Positions 53,992 through 63,867 of a stretch of 64,000 nucleotides of DNA are shown in pieces. Made by a program: the position numbers and the translations under genes. This DNA comes from an uncultured bacterium (lineage in GTDB: Bacteria > Muiribacteriota > Ozemobacteria > Ozemobacterales > Ozemobacteraceae), in contig CALEDQ010000032.1 in assembly GCA_937949615.1 (NCBI GenBank), positions 56,455-120,454 on the forward strand, read 5' to 3'. The notes beneath the pieces are model-generated. The model saw only the letters and a program-made list of their open reading frames with translations, had not been told where the DNA came from and searched no databases. Positions within the stretch are counted from its first letter, which is position 1, and each line of letters opens with the position of its first letter.

Positions 53992-54777
53992 ATGCGACAG
54001 GCAGCGATTATACTCAAACTCTGGAAAGCCTCGATGATGCAGGCGATGGAATACCGTGGCAGCTTCGCCTTTTCGATCATTGCCAACTTTTTTGACTTCA
54101 TTTTCGGCTTTCTGCAGTATATGGTGTTTTTTACCGCCGCGCAGAGCATCGCCGGCTGGAATTCAGATCAGATGCTGGTGCTCTATGGCGTGTTCATGCT
54201 GGTTTTCGCGTTGCAGTTCATTTTTCTCTATCCGAATCTGGTAGCGATGGGCGACATGGTCAACTCAGGCAACCTCGACCTGCTGCTGACCAAGCCGGTC
54301 AATGCCCAGCTGATTCTGTCTTTCCGACGCATCTCGTTCGAAGAGCTCGGCAGTATTTCGACCGCCATGGTTCTGCTCGGCTGGCTGATATACAAAGGCG
54401 TGATTCAACTGACGCTGCCTTCTGTCGCCCTGTTCCTGATGTCGATGGTCGCGGCAATGCTGCTGATCTACTGCCTGTTTCTGCTGCTGATGTGCCTCGC
54501 GGTGTTTCTCGAACGGCTCGACAACATGGCACAGCTGATGTGGTCGATGTTCGCACTCTGCCGCTACCCAGTCGACGTTTACCCGTCGCGGCTCAGATTC
54601 ATGTTTTTCAGTTTTCTGCCGGTTGCCTACATTGCCTCGGTGCCGGCAGGCGCCCTGCTCGGCACTGCCAGCGCCAGCCAGATAATGACCGGAATGATAA
54701 TAGCCCTGACAGCCACCTTCGCCACAACCTTACTCTGGCGAAGAACCATCAGGGCTTATACCTCAGCCGGCGGCTGA
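53992..54777 (+). CDS. ABC-2 family permease, second subunit
   Basis: A 261-residue protein with six membrane helices. ATG 53992 is chosen because GGTGG lies five bases upstream, overlapping the previous stop. Features of the COG3694 group: MEYRGSFAFSIIANF near 21, GDMVNSGNLDLLLTKPVNAQ near 90, and YPVDVYPSRLRFMFFSFLPV near 195. It forms the transporter with the two genes before it. Confidence 0.85.
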   Translation: MRQAAIILKLWKASMMQAMEYRGSFAFSIIANFFDFIFGFLQYMVFFTAAQSIAGWNSDQMLVLYGVFMLVFALQFIFLYPNLVAMGDMVNSGNLDLLLTKPVNAQLILSFRRISFEELGSISTAMVLLGWLIYKGVIQLTLPSVALFLMSMVAAMLLIYCLFLLLMCLAVFLERLDNMAQLMWSMFALCRYPVDVYPSRLRFMFFSFLPVAYIASVPAGALLGTASASQIMTGMIIALTATFATTLLWRRTIRAYTSAGG

Positions 54778-54791
54778 CGCCGGAACATAAG

Positions 54792-55262
54792 TCAGTCTGT
54801 TTGTTTCTCTGCGGCCTTTTTGGCAATTTCGGCGGCAAATTTTTCCTGGGCCTGCTTTTTGAGTTTTTCAGGCAGAACCGGAGACCAGTTCAGGCTGAGC
54901 TTATCCCCTTTATATTCTCCGACTATAGTGTAATTCTTTCTGACTTCAATGGTCAGACCCTTATCGGTAGAAGTAAACAGGTAGCCATAGCGATCGCAGA
55001 TGCTCTTGTAAAAGTCGCTGGTCTGCTCATGACTGGTGCCGATAGAAATAGCACATTCACCGATCAGCTCACGCTCAGCATCGGTAACCCTTTCGGCAAA
55101 TGGCGGCATATCGAGTTGCCGGGTCATGCCACCGTCGTAAAGGTTGATGAAATTTCGCTGCGTATGCCACTTATACCCGAAATAAAGCCCGACTCCGCCG
55201 AGAATCAGCAGAAAAACAATAACAATTGCCAGAAAACCGCGATTGTTGTGCCGTAATTTCAT
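54792..55262 (-). CDS. single-pass membrane protein of unknown function
   Basis: A 156-residue protein with AGGAGAG before ATG. N-terminal helix about residues 9-30 (FLAIVIVFLLILGGVGLYF), then an alpha/beta outer domain with two Cys (residues 70 and 89 or so) and a Lys/Glu-rich helical tail. No family recognised. Convergent with the ABC permease, 14 bases apart. Confidence 0.65.
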   Translation of the reverse strand: MKLRHNNRGFLAIVIVFLLILGGVGLYFGYKWHTQRNFINLYDGGMTRQLDMPPFAERVTDAERELIGECAISIGTSHEQTSDFYKSICDRYGYLFTSTDKGLTIEVRKNYTIVGEYKGDKLSLNWSPVLPEKLKKQAQEKFAAEIAKKAAEKQTD

Positions 55263-55318
55263 TTTGGCTCTCTCCTCTAAAGATACTACGGCGACCTATC
55301 GGCAAAGGAAACAACTTT

Positions 55319-55483
55319 TTACACCCGCGGGTTGATTTTTTCTTCGAGAATGCGACCGTCTTCAAGCGTGATAATCCGGTCGGCGAGAGCTCCAGGCGCC
55401 AGATTATGGGTGGTTACGACAATCGCCAGATTCTTTTGGTAACCAGCCGGCGGAACAGGCACACACCGCCTCACCAGAAGACT
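55319..55483 (-). pseudogene. fragment of an ABC transporter ATP-binding protein (C-terminus only)
   Basis: An open frame of 54 codons without a usable start. Its last 40 residues read IVVTTHNLAPGALADRII followed by TLEDGRILEE, which matches the switch His and the end of LolD/FtsE-type ATPases. Walker A, signature and Walker B are missing, and an in-frame stop lies just upstream. It sits between cysK and the membrane protein at 54792, so it is a remnant of a lost transporter gene. Confidence 0.65.
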
Positions 55484-55541
55484 TTAAATCAGCGGTCATA
55501 ATGTTGTTGCCTCGCATGAATGCCTTGCGCCAGAAGGGGTT

Positions 55542-56498
<957 letters not shown>

Positions 56499-56510
56499 CT
56501 GTTTTCTCCT

Positions 56511-56951
56511 TTAAATCTGATAGTCATGCCGCGCCTGCAGCGCCTGCTCGTGCTTCGACACCAGTTGATCGAGGGTGATCCCCTTCAGGGTATCTTCTAC
56601 CGCCAGATTCAGCTTTTCCCAGACTTCGCGGGCAACGCATTCGAGAGTGCGGGCGCAGCTTTCGCCACCGACAGCGCAGTCGACCACCCTGATTTTTCCT
56701 TCGAGAGCCTCGACAATCTGAAGAACATTGATCTCTGCCGGCGGCCGAGCCAGCAGGTAGCCACCGTTCGGGCCGCGGGCAGCGGTTATCAGGCCGGCAT
56801 CTCTGAGAGTCTTAACCAGCAGGTGAATATAATTAGCCGAAATCTGCTGATTCTGGGCGATAGTGTCAGCAATGACCGCCTTACGTCCGTAATTGAGCGC
56901 CAGTTCGAGCATTATGCGCAGCCCATACCGGCCCTTTGTCGACATTTTCAT
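56511..56951 (-). CDS. Rrf2-family transcriptional regulator
   Basis: A 146-residue winged-helix protein (MSTKGRYGLRIMLELA start, wing RGPNGGYLLARPP). Three Cys in VDCAVGGESCARTLECV have IscR-like spacing (C-x6-C-x5-C rather than C-x5-C-x5-C), so a cluster may be bound. CymR, the cysteine regulator, lacks these Cys. It is cotranscribed with cysK and probably controls that gene in response to cysteine, sulfide or iron-sulfur status. Confidence 0.88.
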   Translation of the reverse strand: MKMSTKGRYGLRIMLELALNYGRKAVIADTIAQNQQISANYIHLLVKTLRDAGLITAARGPNGGYLLARPPAEINVLQIVEALEGKIRVVDCAVGGESCARTLECVAREVWEKLNLAVEDTLKGITLDQLVSKHEQALQARHDYQI

Positions 56952-57117
56952 TTGCTTACTTTTTAGCCTTCAAATAAAGTTAAGTTTTTCAAGCATTACA
57001 CTTAAGATTATAATCAAAAATCAGAAAATGTCAGCAGCTTTTTCCTGTAATATTGGTTTTTGAAAAAACATCGAGTTGAGGCAATTCTACAAAGTCGCTT
57101 TTGCAAACTCCTGCGCA

Positions 57118-57156
57118 AAAATCAGGGGCTGTTTCATTTTGCGATGAAACAGCCCC
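57118..57156 (-). terminator. terminator after the exported protein gene at 57183
   Basis: A perfect 13-bp stem (57125-57137 with 57144-57156, loop of 6), followed on the minus strand by TGATTTTTGC. Confidence 0.8.
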
Positions 57157-57182
57157 ACAGGTAATTCACAGTTGCAGCTATC

Positions 57183-57872
57183 TTATTTTTCGAGCTGCGC
57201 GGCTTCCTGGAAGCCCTTGGTGTTCTTTTTCGCCAGAGCTTTGTCGATATTTTCAGCTTTGGTCAGCCGACCCATTTCACCTTCGTCAAGAAGGGCCAGC
57301 CCCTTTTTGACACGCTTCATGCCCTTAACTTCACCGACAAAACTGGTGCTGAAGCCGCCCATATTGAGAAAGCGCTTCTTCTCTTTCATCATTTTCATTG
57401 AAGCAATTTCGCCTTTTTCCAGCACGATTTCGAGGGTGCCGCGCTTGAAGACACTGGTGATTTCCTTGTCGATGGCATTGGTAAACACGATATTCACCAG
57501 TCGCCGGGTGCCAGTGATTTCAGTGCTGATTCTACGACTCCAGATCTGGTCATCTATCACCATATCTTTAACGGGAGCATCCGCTTCGAATATCTTCTCG
57601 TAGTCAGCGCGGCTGAGGTTAATTGCGAACTGGTAAACATCAGGACCACCTTTTTTGACTTCTGAGGGGTCGTTCTTGCCGAAGGTGATCTGAATATCCA
57701 TTTTTCCTGGTTCTGTGTAGGTCCAGGCACAGGTATCGAAAAAGGTAACGGCTTCTCCCGCCGGTGCACCGCTGCGGATACCTTCGTATCTGCCCATGCT
57801 TTCTACCGCAAAAAGACCGGTGGTTGCAAGACAAAACGCCATTACCAGACCCAGTTTATGTGAAAATTTCAT
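57183..57872 (-). CDS. exported protein of unknown function
   Basis: A 229-residue protein with AGGAGGA before ATG and a signal peptide (residues 1-22). The mature part is mixed beta/alpha and rich in Lys. A central GRISTE-like strand set is followed by GTLEIVLEKGEIASMKMMKE, and the C-terminal helices are basic. No family recognised. Single gene between its terminator and an empty stretch. Confidence 0.65.
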   Translation of the reverse strand: MKFSHKLGLVMAFCLATTGLFAVESMGRYEGIRSGAPAGEAVTFFDTCAWTYTEPGKMDIQITFGKNDPSEVKKGGPDVYQFAINLSRADYEKIFEADAPVKDMVIDDQIWSRRISTEITGTRRLVNIVFTNAIDKEITSVFKRGTLEIVLEKGEIASMKMMKEKKRFLNMGGFSTSFVGEVKGMKRVKKGLALLDEGEMGRLTKAENIDKALAKKNTKGFQEAAQLEK

Positions 57873-58055
57873 TTAAAATCCTCCTGCCGCTATGGAAATA
57901 TAGAAACATTATAATGTTTTTACGAGCTTGCGCAACCGTGGGTCTGGTTGAAAACAGCCTTTTAAACAGCCGCAAAATAGCGCGGCATCTCAGGACCGAA
58001 GCGGCCGACCTGCTTTGGCGGCCCATTTCCAGACAAAAGAAGCTTTCCGGACAAG

Positions 58056-58087
58056 AAAAAGCCCCACCGCAGAGAATGCGATGGGGC
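58056..58087 (-). terminator. terminator after the pullulanase-like gene
   Basis: An 11-bp stem with one mismatch (58061-58071 with 58077-58087), followed on the minus strand by TTTTT. Confidence 0.75.
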
Positions 58088-58100
58088 GTTCATCAACAGA

Positions 58101-60368
58101 TCATTTTTTAAGGATTACACCGGTGGTAGGCGGCACATTGTAGTCGCCTTCAGCTGTGTAGAGGCCAGTTTCGCTGATTTTTTCGCCGTCGCAGAGAACC
58201 TGCCAGGTGCCGCCGACCGGCAGTTTGAAATTCACCCAGTTGTTCGAGTCGCCGTTGAGCAGCACGACAAAATTGTCTTTGCCTTTCAGGAACATACCGA
58301 TGCCATTCTGATTGGCCGGCTGAATCCAGTCGAGGTGCTGGTTGTTGAGAGCAACCGGCTGGCGGAAATTTTCGTATTTTTTGCGCAGCGCGATCAGTCC
58401 TTTATAGAGATCGAAGATATCGCGGTTCTTTTCTTTTACGGTCCAGTCGATGTAGTTCACATCGTTATCCTGATCGTAGGAGTTGTGGTTGCCGCCCTTG
58501 CTGCGGTTGAATTCCTGGCCGGCGTGAATCATCGGAATACCCTGAGCGGTCAGCAGAGCAATGGCTGCGAGGCGGGTCTTCTTTTTGTCGCCATGGAAAA
58601 GATCATTGAGGGTATAACCATCGTGGGCTTCGAGATAATTCAGGCTTTCAGACGGTTTAGCAGCCCACCAGAAGCATGAACCGGCAAGCACGGTCATTAC
58701 GTCGTTGCGTTCGACATGGCCGTTAACGAGGGCTCTGATCTTTTCGCGGAAATCGTCGTTCCATTTCGACAGGCGGGTATTTCTGAAGTCGCTCTTGCCC
58801 CACTGGTTACGTTTCCAGTCGGCGGCCCAGGGTTCAGAGGTAAGAATAATATCCTGGGGCAGTTCGTCAATGACGCGCTGCATGGTTTTCTTGTCGATAA
58901 TAGTGCCGAGATCGAATCTGAAACCATCGACCTTGTATTCGTTCACCCAGTATTTGAGGCTGTCGACGAGCATCTTGGAGGTCATCGGGTTTTCGGTGCG
59001 CATTTCGTTGCCGCAGCCGGTGCCGTTCCAGTAATATTTCGGGTTGTCTTCCATGACACGGTAGTAACCGCGGTTATCGAGGCCCTTGAAATTCAGGGGC
59101 AGACCTTCATGGTTGCCTTCGGCGGTATGATTGAAAACGACATCGAGAATTACGGCAAAACCTTCGCGGTGCAGGCCATCGACGAGGGCCTTGAATTCTT
59201 TGACCGCATCGCCGTCTTTGCCTGAAGCATACGAGCATTCGGGAGCGAAGAAGTGGCTGGTCATGTAGCCCCAGTGGTTAACGGTACCGGCGAAGTTGTT
59301 ATCGAATTCGTGAATCGGCATCAACTCGATGACGTTAACGCCGAGTTCTTTGAGATGGCCGAGAACTTTGCCGCTGCCTTTTCCCTGCAGCATGCCAAGA
59401 TATTTGCCTTTGTGCTGACCGGTCACGCCAGAGCTTTTGTGAGCGGTAAAATCTTTAACGTGCATTTCGTAAATAATCGCGTCTTTTGAGGCAGGGCGTT
59501 TAAAATTCGGAACGGTCCAGGTGAAGCCGCGGTCGACAACGATACTTTTGCCGTTATGATCGACATTGGCGAAGGCATAGGGGTCGGAAAGAAGCCGTTC
59601 GGGGTCGAACAAAAAGCCCGGGCTTTTTGGGCCATCAGCGGTGTAGCCGTAATAGGTGCCATAGAGTTCGCCTTTGAATGAATGGCGCCAGATTCCGTCG
59701 GTGCCTTTCTGCATCGGTACGGCGGTGCCTTCTTTGGCGGTAGCGGTCTTGAACAGATGCAGTTTTACTTCGGTTGCATCCGGTGAATAAACAGAAAAAG
59801 AGGTATTGCCGTTGGCAACCTGGGCCCCGAGAAGGCCGGCAGCAGTTCTTTTCGCAGGCGAAGCGGTGCGGGCGCGGGTTGCCAGCATGGTGGCGCGGTC
59901 AACGAAGTCTTTGTCGTCGAGGCGGGCGAGGTTGGCGGCAACTTCTTTTTTAACGGCCTGCAGCGGAGCAATTTTGCTGAGCAGCTGCGGATTTTCGGTC
60001 TGGGCAAGATATTTGACTCTGGTTTCGAGGATATGCAGACCCTGCTCGAAAGCCTGCTTTTCAGCCGTTGATGAAACCCGGTAGCCGTAGAGGCGCAGCT
60101 GTTCAATAGCCTTGTCGATTTCAGCCGCATTCTCGATACTGGAAACAAGCTTTTTGTATGAGTCGACGCTGGCTGATTCGCGGGCAAGAGCTGCGACGGC
60201 GGCATCTTTTTCGCCGGCACCGGAAGCGCGGGTGGCACCGTGAATGTCACGTGCGACACGGTTGAGCCCTTCGACAAAGGTCTTTTCGAAGCTTGCCGCA
60301 TGCGAAGCGACGACAACCAGTAACGCCAGAACCAGACAGATCAACCTGCGCAAATCAGTTCCGTACAT
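58101..60368 (-). CDS. secreted GH13 pullulanase/debranching enzyme
   Basis: A 755-residue protein with a signal peptide (residues 1-24). A helical region follows (25-175), with no counterpart I recognise in pullulanases. Then a CBM48-like domain (about 185-270, NTSFSVYSPDATEVKLHLF) and the GH13 barrel (about 290-650). Catalytic regions: DVVFNHT, GFRFDLGTI (nucleophile Asp), ILTSEPW (acid Glu) and YLEAHDG. VNHWGYM is in the place of the YNWGYDP motif of type I pullulanases. It acts outside the cytoplasm on alpha-1,6 links of glycogen or starch. CGGAGGAAA precedes the start. Confidence 0.9.
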   Translation of the reverse strand: MYGTDLRRLICLVLALLVVVASHAASFEKTFVEGLNRVARDIHGATRASGAGEKDAAVAALARESASVDSYKKLVSSIENAAEIDKAIEQLRLYGYRVSSTAEKQAFEQGLHILETRVKYLAQTENPQLLSKIAPLQAVKKEVAANLARLDDKDFVDRATMLATRARTASPAKRTAAGLLGAQVANGNTSFSVYSPDATEVKLHLFKTATAKEGTAVPMQKGTDGIWRHSFKGELYGTYYGYTADGPKSPGFLFDPERLLSDPYAFANVDHNGKSIVVDRGFTWTVPNFKRPASKDAIIYEMHVKDFTAHKSSGVTGQHKGKYLGMLQGKGSGKVLGHLKELGVNVIELMPIHEFDNNFAGTVNHWGYMTSHFFAPECSYASGKDGDAVKEFKALVDGLHREGFAVILDVVFNHTAEGNHEGLPLNFKGLDNRGYYRVMEDNPKYYWNGTGCGNEMRTENPMTSKMLVDSLKYWVNEYKVDGFRFDLGTIIDKKTMQRVIDELPQDIILTSEPWAADWKRNQWGKSDFRNTRLSKWNDDFREKIRALVNGHVERNDVMTVLAGSCFWWAAKPSESLNYLEAHDGYTLNDLFHGDKKKTRLAAIALLTAQGIPMIHAGQEFNRSKGGNHNSYDQDNDVNYIDWTVKEKNRDIFDLYKGLIALRKKYENFRQPVALNNQHLDWIQPANQNGIGMFLKGKDNFVVLLNGDSNNWVNFKLPVGGTWQVLCDGEKISETGLYTAEGDYNVPPTTGVILKK

Positions 60369-60457
60369 CTGTTTCCTCCGGGCTGATATTTTATTCGTCT
60401 TAAGATTATAAGGATTTTTTTCGCTGGCGTCAGCCCCTGTACGGAAAAATCTAGCAG

Positions 60458-60500
60458 AAAAAAACCGCGGTCCCTGAATTTCAGGAACCGCGGTTTTTTT
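60458..60500 (-). terminator. terminator after the exported protein gene at 60559
   Basis: A nearly perfect hairpin of about 19 bp with a short loop, flanked by A- and T-runs. Confidence 0.8.
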
Positions 60501-60558
60501 GAAACTTGTGCACCGTCCGGCGACCGGGTTAAGTAACCGCGCCGGGCAGGAAGCTGGG

Positions 60559-61224
60559 TCAGTCGACGCTGAGATGGATGACTGTGGCGCCGTCGTCGGC
60601 CCCTTCCACGCGCAGGACCTTGAGAATACCCTGGCGGGAGGTTTTAAATCTTTCCTGCAGCATCAGCAGGTCTTTGTCGACCTTTTTGGTGTTTGTACCG
60701 AACACGATCAGATCTTTTTCGAAGCGTTTGATCATGCGGCGCAGGTCTTCGATGTCCGAGGTGGTGAGGTTGCACTTTTTCACGATCTGGCCGAAGTTGG
60801 GTGCCTGGGCGATTTCGATGACGCTTTCGCTGATGTGCTGAATCAGCCTGACGGCGTAGTATTTGTCCATTGGGCGCATGCGGGCGACGCCTCTCGAGGT
60901 CTGGGTTTTGATCCAGCCTTTCTGCAGGAAGGTGCCGAAAATAGTGTGAATTTCGTCGTTGTCGGCGATTTTTGGCGATGGGTTTGAGTTCCAGACGATC
61001 ATGCTCTTTTTAGAATTGAGTTTAGGCCGCGACTGATCGCGGGTCAGGGGTTCGGTATTGGGCGGAATTCTCAGTGAGAGTGTAACCTGTTTATCGCGGA
61101 TTTCCTGGGGTACCGGAATGGTAATGGTGGAATCGGCGCTGACCGACCAGGTAAAGATTCCGGCGAGGGCGACCATCATTCCGAGGGGAACTATGGGGCG
61201 CAGGCCTTTAAGCAGGTTCTTCAT
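60559..61224 (-). CDS. exported or membrane-anchored protein of unknown function
   Basis: A 221-residue protein with CGGAGG before ATG and a hydrophobic N-terminus (about residues 10-30, cleavage near VSA). A beta segment (ITIPVPQEIRDKQVTLSLRI) is followed by a helical domain with many charged residues (about 85-210). No family recognised. It has its own terminator and faces the EamA gene. Confidence 0.65.
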   Translation of the reverse strand: MKNLLKGLRPIVPLGMMVALAGIFTWSVSADSTITIPVPQEIRDKQVTLSLRIPPNTEPLTRDQSRPKLNSKKSMIVWNSNPSPKIADNDEIHTIFGTFLQKGWIKTQTSRGVARMRPMDKYYAVRLIQHISESVIEIAQAPNFGQIVKKCNLTTSDIEDLRRMIKRFEKDLIVFGTNTKKVDKDLLMLQERFKTSRQGILKVLRVEGADDGATVIHLSVD

Positions 61225-61321
61225 GAAATACCTCCGGTAATAATTCTTTCATGGCGCCTATCGGCAGGGATTCAGGAATTGTTAACCAATTTGGCAGTTA
61301 CTTCTGGTGTTTATGAAAAAA

Positions 61322-61351
61322 CTGTCATTGCGGCACAATTTCGGCTAGAAT
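61322..61351 (+). promoter_or_regulatory. promoter giving a leaderless mRNA for the EamA transporter
   Basis: CTGTCA (61322-61327), 18-base spacer, TAGAAT (61346-61351). ATG 61358 is at the expected +1, with no Shine-Dalgarno. Confidence 0.45.
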
Positions 61352-61357
61352 CGGCGC

Positions 61358-62347
61358 ATGCAAAAGCAAACGGGCGGCGAAAAATTCAACGGTTATCTGA
61401 TGGCGCTGGGAAGCGCAGCGGTGCTTTCGCTGACGGCGATCATCATCAGGCACCTTACCCTGGCCTATGGGGTTCCGGCGCTGGTTCTGGCATTCTGGCG
61501 CGATGTTTTTTCGGTCGCGACGCTTTTACCGGTTCTCGCCTGGTTTCGCTCCGATCTTTTGAGGGTTTCGCGTCGGGAGTTGCGGCATCTGTTTTTTTAC
61601 GGGCTGCTTCTGTCGATTTTCAATGCCTTCTGGACTATTTCGGTGGCGATGAACGGGGCTGCGGTTGCGACGGTTCTGGTTTACTGCTCAACCGGTTTCA
61701 GTGCTCTGATTGGCTGGTGGTTTTTAAGGGAAAAGTTCAGCGCGGCCAGAGTTTTCGCGGTTGTTTTCTGCATGGCCGGCTGTGTCATGGTTTCCGGGGC
61801 CACCGATGCGGGCACATGGAACACCAATATGCTGGGCATTTTCACCGGGGCTTTTTCCGGGTTGAGTTATGCGATCTACGGAATGGTCGGCAGTTCTATC
61901 GCCCGACGCGGTATTAATGCGTGGGTTGCGGTTCTTTACAGTTTTGCCTTTGCTTCGGTGTTTCTGTTACTGTTCAATCTGGTTCCTGGTGGTCTGATAC
62001 CTGGCTCAGCAGTGACACCGTCAGACATTTTCTGGTTGGGAAAGGCATTCAGCGGCTGGGGCTGGCTTTTCCTGCTGGCCGCCGGCCCGACGGTTCTTGG
62101 TTTTGGTCTCTGCAACATGAGCCTGTCTTATCTGCCGTTCAGCATCGTCAATCTGATCGTCACTCTTGAACCGGTTTTTACAGTAATCATTGCCTATGTT
62201 CTGCTGAACGAGCGTTTCAGCAGCCAGCAGTCATTGGGCAGCCTGACAATTCTGGCGGGCGTTCTGCTGCTTCGTCTTCATGAAAAGAATGACGGCAAAG
62301 ATGTTTCAGCGCAGAAAGAGAACGGCATCGCAGCCGGTCAGGCCTGA
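61358..62347 (+). CDS. EamA/DMT-superfamily transporter
   Basis: A 329-residue protein with ten membrane helices in two repeats of five. The first carries VSLTAIIIRHLTLAYG-like helix 1 and FNAFWTISVAMNGAAVATVL; the second carries GLSYAIYGMVGS and SIVNLIVTLEPVFTVIIAYV. Likely an inner-membrane metabolite exporter or importer; substrates in this group are amino acids, sugars or nucleotides. Single gene. Confidence 0.9.
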   Translation: MQKQTGGEKFNGYLMALGSAAVLSLTAIIIRHLTLAYGVPALVLAFWRDVFSVATLLPVLAWFRSDLLRVSRRELRHLFFYGLLLSIFNAFWTISVAMNGAAVATVLVYCSTGFSALIGWWFLREKFSAARVFAVVFCMAGCVMVSGATDAGTWNTNMLGIFTGAFSGLSYAIYGMVGSSIARRGINAWVAVLYSFAFASVFLLLFNLVPGGLIPGSAVTPSDIFWLGKAFSGWGWLFLLAAGPTVLGFGLCNMSLSYLPFSIVNLIVTLEPVFTVIIAYVLLNERFSSQQSLGSLTILAGVLLLRLHEKNDGKDVSAQKENGIAAGQA

Positions 62348-62444
62348 AAACTCTCGGCAGCCTCATTCCCTGCTGCCAGCACCATCTGCTGCATGGCATA
62401 CCGGCAGAGCTCCGGAAATGTAGATCTGCTGGGATTTTTGCGGT

Positions 62445-63782
62445 TCAGAGATCATCAACCGGGCTTTTGATCTTAACACCAGGTCGGTTAAGAACATGCG
62501 TGTAAATCATGGTTGTAGAGACGTCCGAGTGCCCGAGCAGCTCTTGAACGGTTCTGATGTCATAACCGGCTTCAAGCAGGTGGGTAGCAAAGGAATGGCG
62601 GAGGGTATGAACACTGACCCCGGATGGCAGCCCGACTTCCTGAACCGCCTTTTTCACGGCTTTCTGAAATGAATTTTCATGAATATGGTGGCGGCGCACC
62701 TTGTTTGAGCGCGGATCGACCGACAGCCGGTCGGATGGGAAAACATACTGCCATGGCCATTCACTGCAGGCGGCAGGGTATTTGCGATCGAGAGCGTCAG
62801 GCATTGAGGCTTCTCCGAAGCCATTTTCGAGGTCCTGCTGGTGGAATTTTCTGGTGATTTCAAGTTGTTCCTGCAGCGCTTTTTTATATTTTGCCGGCAG
62901 CGGAACGATGCGGTCTTTCGCCCCCTTGCCTTCGCGCACGGTAATTGCGTTTCCTGAAAAATCGATATCTTTGACCCGCAGGCGCAGGCATTCCATGAGG
63001 CGCATCCCGGTTCCGTAGGTAATCCCGGCGAGCAGTGCGTAAATTCCGTCGAGACGCGAAAGCAGGGCTTTAACTTCTTCTTTACTCAGGACAGTCGGGA
63101 TTCGTTGCGGTCTTTTGGCTCTGGCAAAACCAAGCTGACCGGAAATATCTATTCCAAGGACATTGTTGAAGAAAAACGCGAGGGCGTTGAGGGCCTGGTT
63201 CTGGGTGCTGGCGGCAACATGGCGTTCGAGTGCGAGAAATTCAAGGAACTCCGAGATTTTGTGGGCATTTAGTTTGTTCTGGTCTGCGGTCTTGTGGAAA
63301 TACATAAATCTGCTGACCCAGTCGAGGTAGGCTTTTTCAGTGCGGACCGAGTAGTGCATGGTTCGAATGGCGTTTTTAAGCCGTTCGAGCAGTTCAAATC
63401 GCATTTTTTCGAACTCTTCAGGATTTTTTTGTTGTTCTTCGGGTCTGGTCTTCTTCGGTTGTTCTATTTTTGTTCCGGGCGGCCAGTGTTTTGCCCAGTC
63501 GCAAGGCATTATTTCGTTGAAAAATATCAGAAGCGATTCATTTGCCTGTTTAATCTGGAACGGTTGCAAATACTGGTTAGCATTAAGGTAATCGAGGTGT
63601 CTTTTCACGTCTTCCGGGCTGGTATCTTTAAGTTGTTTTCCGAGGTTGTCGGCAAAGTTTTTAACCCATTTGATCATGAACGGGATGTGATGCTGTGGGA
63701 TTCTTCTTTCTTCGAGCCTTTTGATCATCCGGTCCCAGGTTGGCTGGTTAATATCTGGCATCGGGCTGGTTTGATCTGTCAT
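62445..63782 (-). CDS. integron-type tyrosine recombinase (IntI-like) with N-terminal extension
   Basis: A 445-residue protein from ATG 63782 (AGGA five bases upstream; 63806 is a longer option). Residues 135-445 match integron integrases: MHYSVRTEKAYLDWVSRF, TGMRLMECLRLRVKDIDF (catalytic Arg), the IntI-specific insert DALDRKYPAACSEWPWQYVF, DPRSNKVRRHH, HTLRHSFATHLL, LLGHSDVSTTMIYTH (His and Tyr nucleophile). All catalytic residues R-HxxR-H-Y are present. Residues 1-130 are extra to the usual IntI length and look like a second core-binding domain. attI and cassettes would be expected to the right, at or beyond the window edge. Confidence 0.85.
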   Translation of the reverse strand: MTDQTSPMPDINQPTWDRMIKRLEERRIPQHHIPFMIKWVKNFADNLGKQLKDTSPEDVKRHLDYLNANQYLQPFQIKQANESLLIFFNEIMPCDWAKHWPPGTKIEQPKKTRPEEQQKNPEEFEKMRFELLERLKNAIRTMHYSVRTEKAYLDWVSRFMYFHKTADQNKLNAHKISEFLEFLALERHVAASTQNQALNALAFFFNNVLGIDISGQLGFARAKRPQRIPTVLSKEEVKALLSRLDGIYALLAGITYGTGMRLMECLRLRVKDIDFSGNAITVREGKGAKDRIVPLPAKYKKALQEQLEITRKFHQQDLENGFGEASMPDALDRKYPAACSEWPWQYVFPSDRLSVDPRSNKVRRHHIHENSFQKAVKKAVQEVGLPSGVSVHTLRHSFATHLLEAGYDIRTVQELLGHSDVSTTMIYTHVLNRPGVKIKSPVDDL

Positions 63783-63837
63783 AATCTTCCTGCCCCCTGT
63801 CTTCATCTTAGGATTTTCCCGCAGGACTTCTATAATT

Positions 63838-63867
63838 ATTATACTATACAGAATCCACTTAAACCAA
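63838..63867 (-). promoter_or_regulatory. promoter of the integrase gene
   Basis: On the minus strand, TTGGTT (63867-63862), 18-base spacer, TATAAT (63843-63838). Confidence 0.5.
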
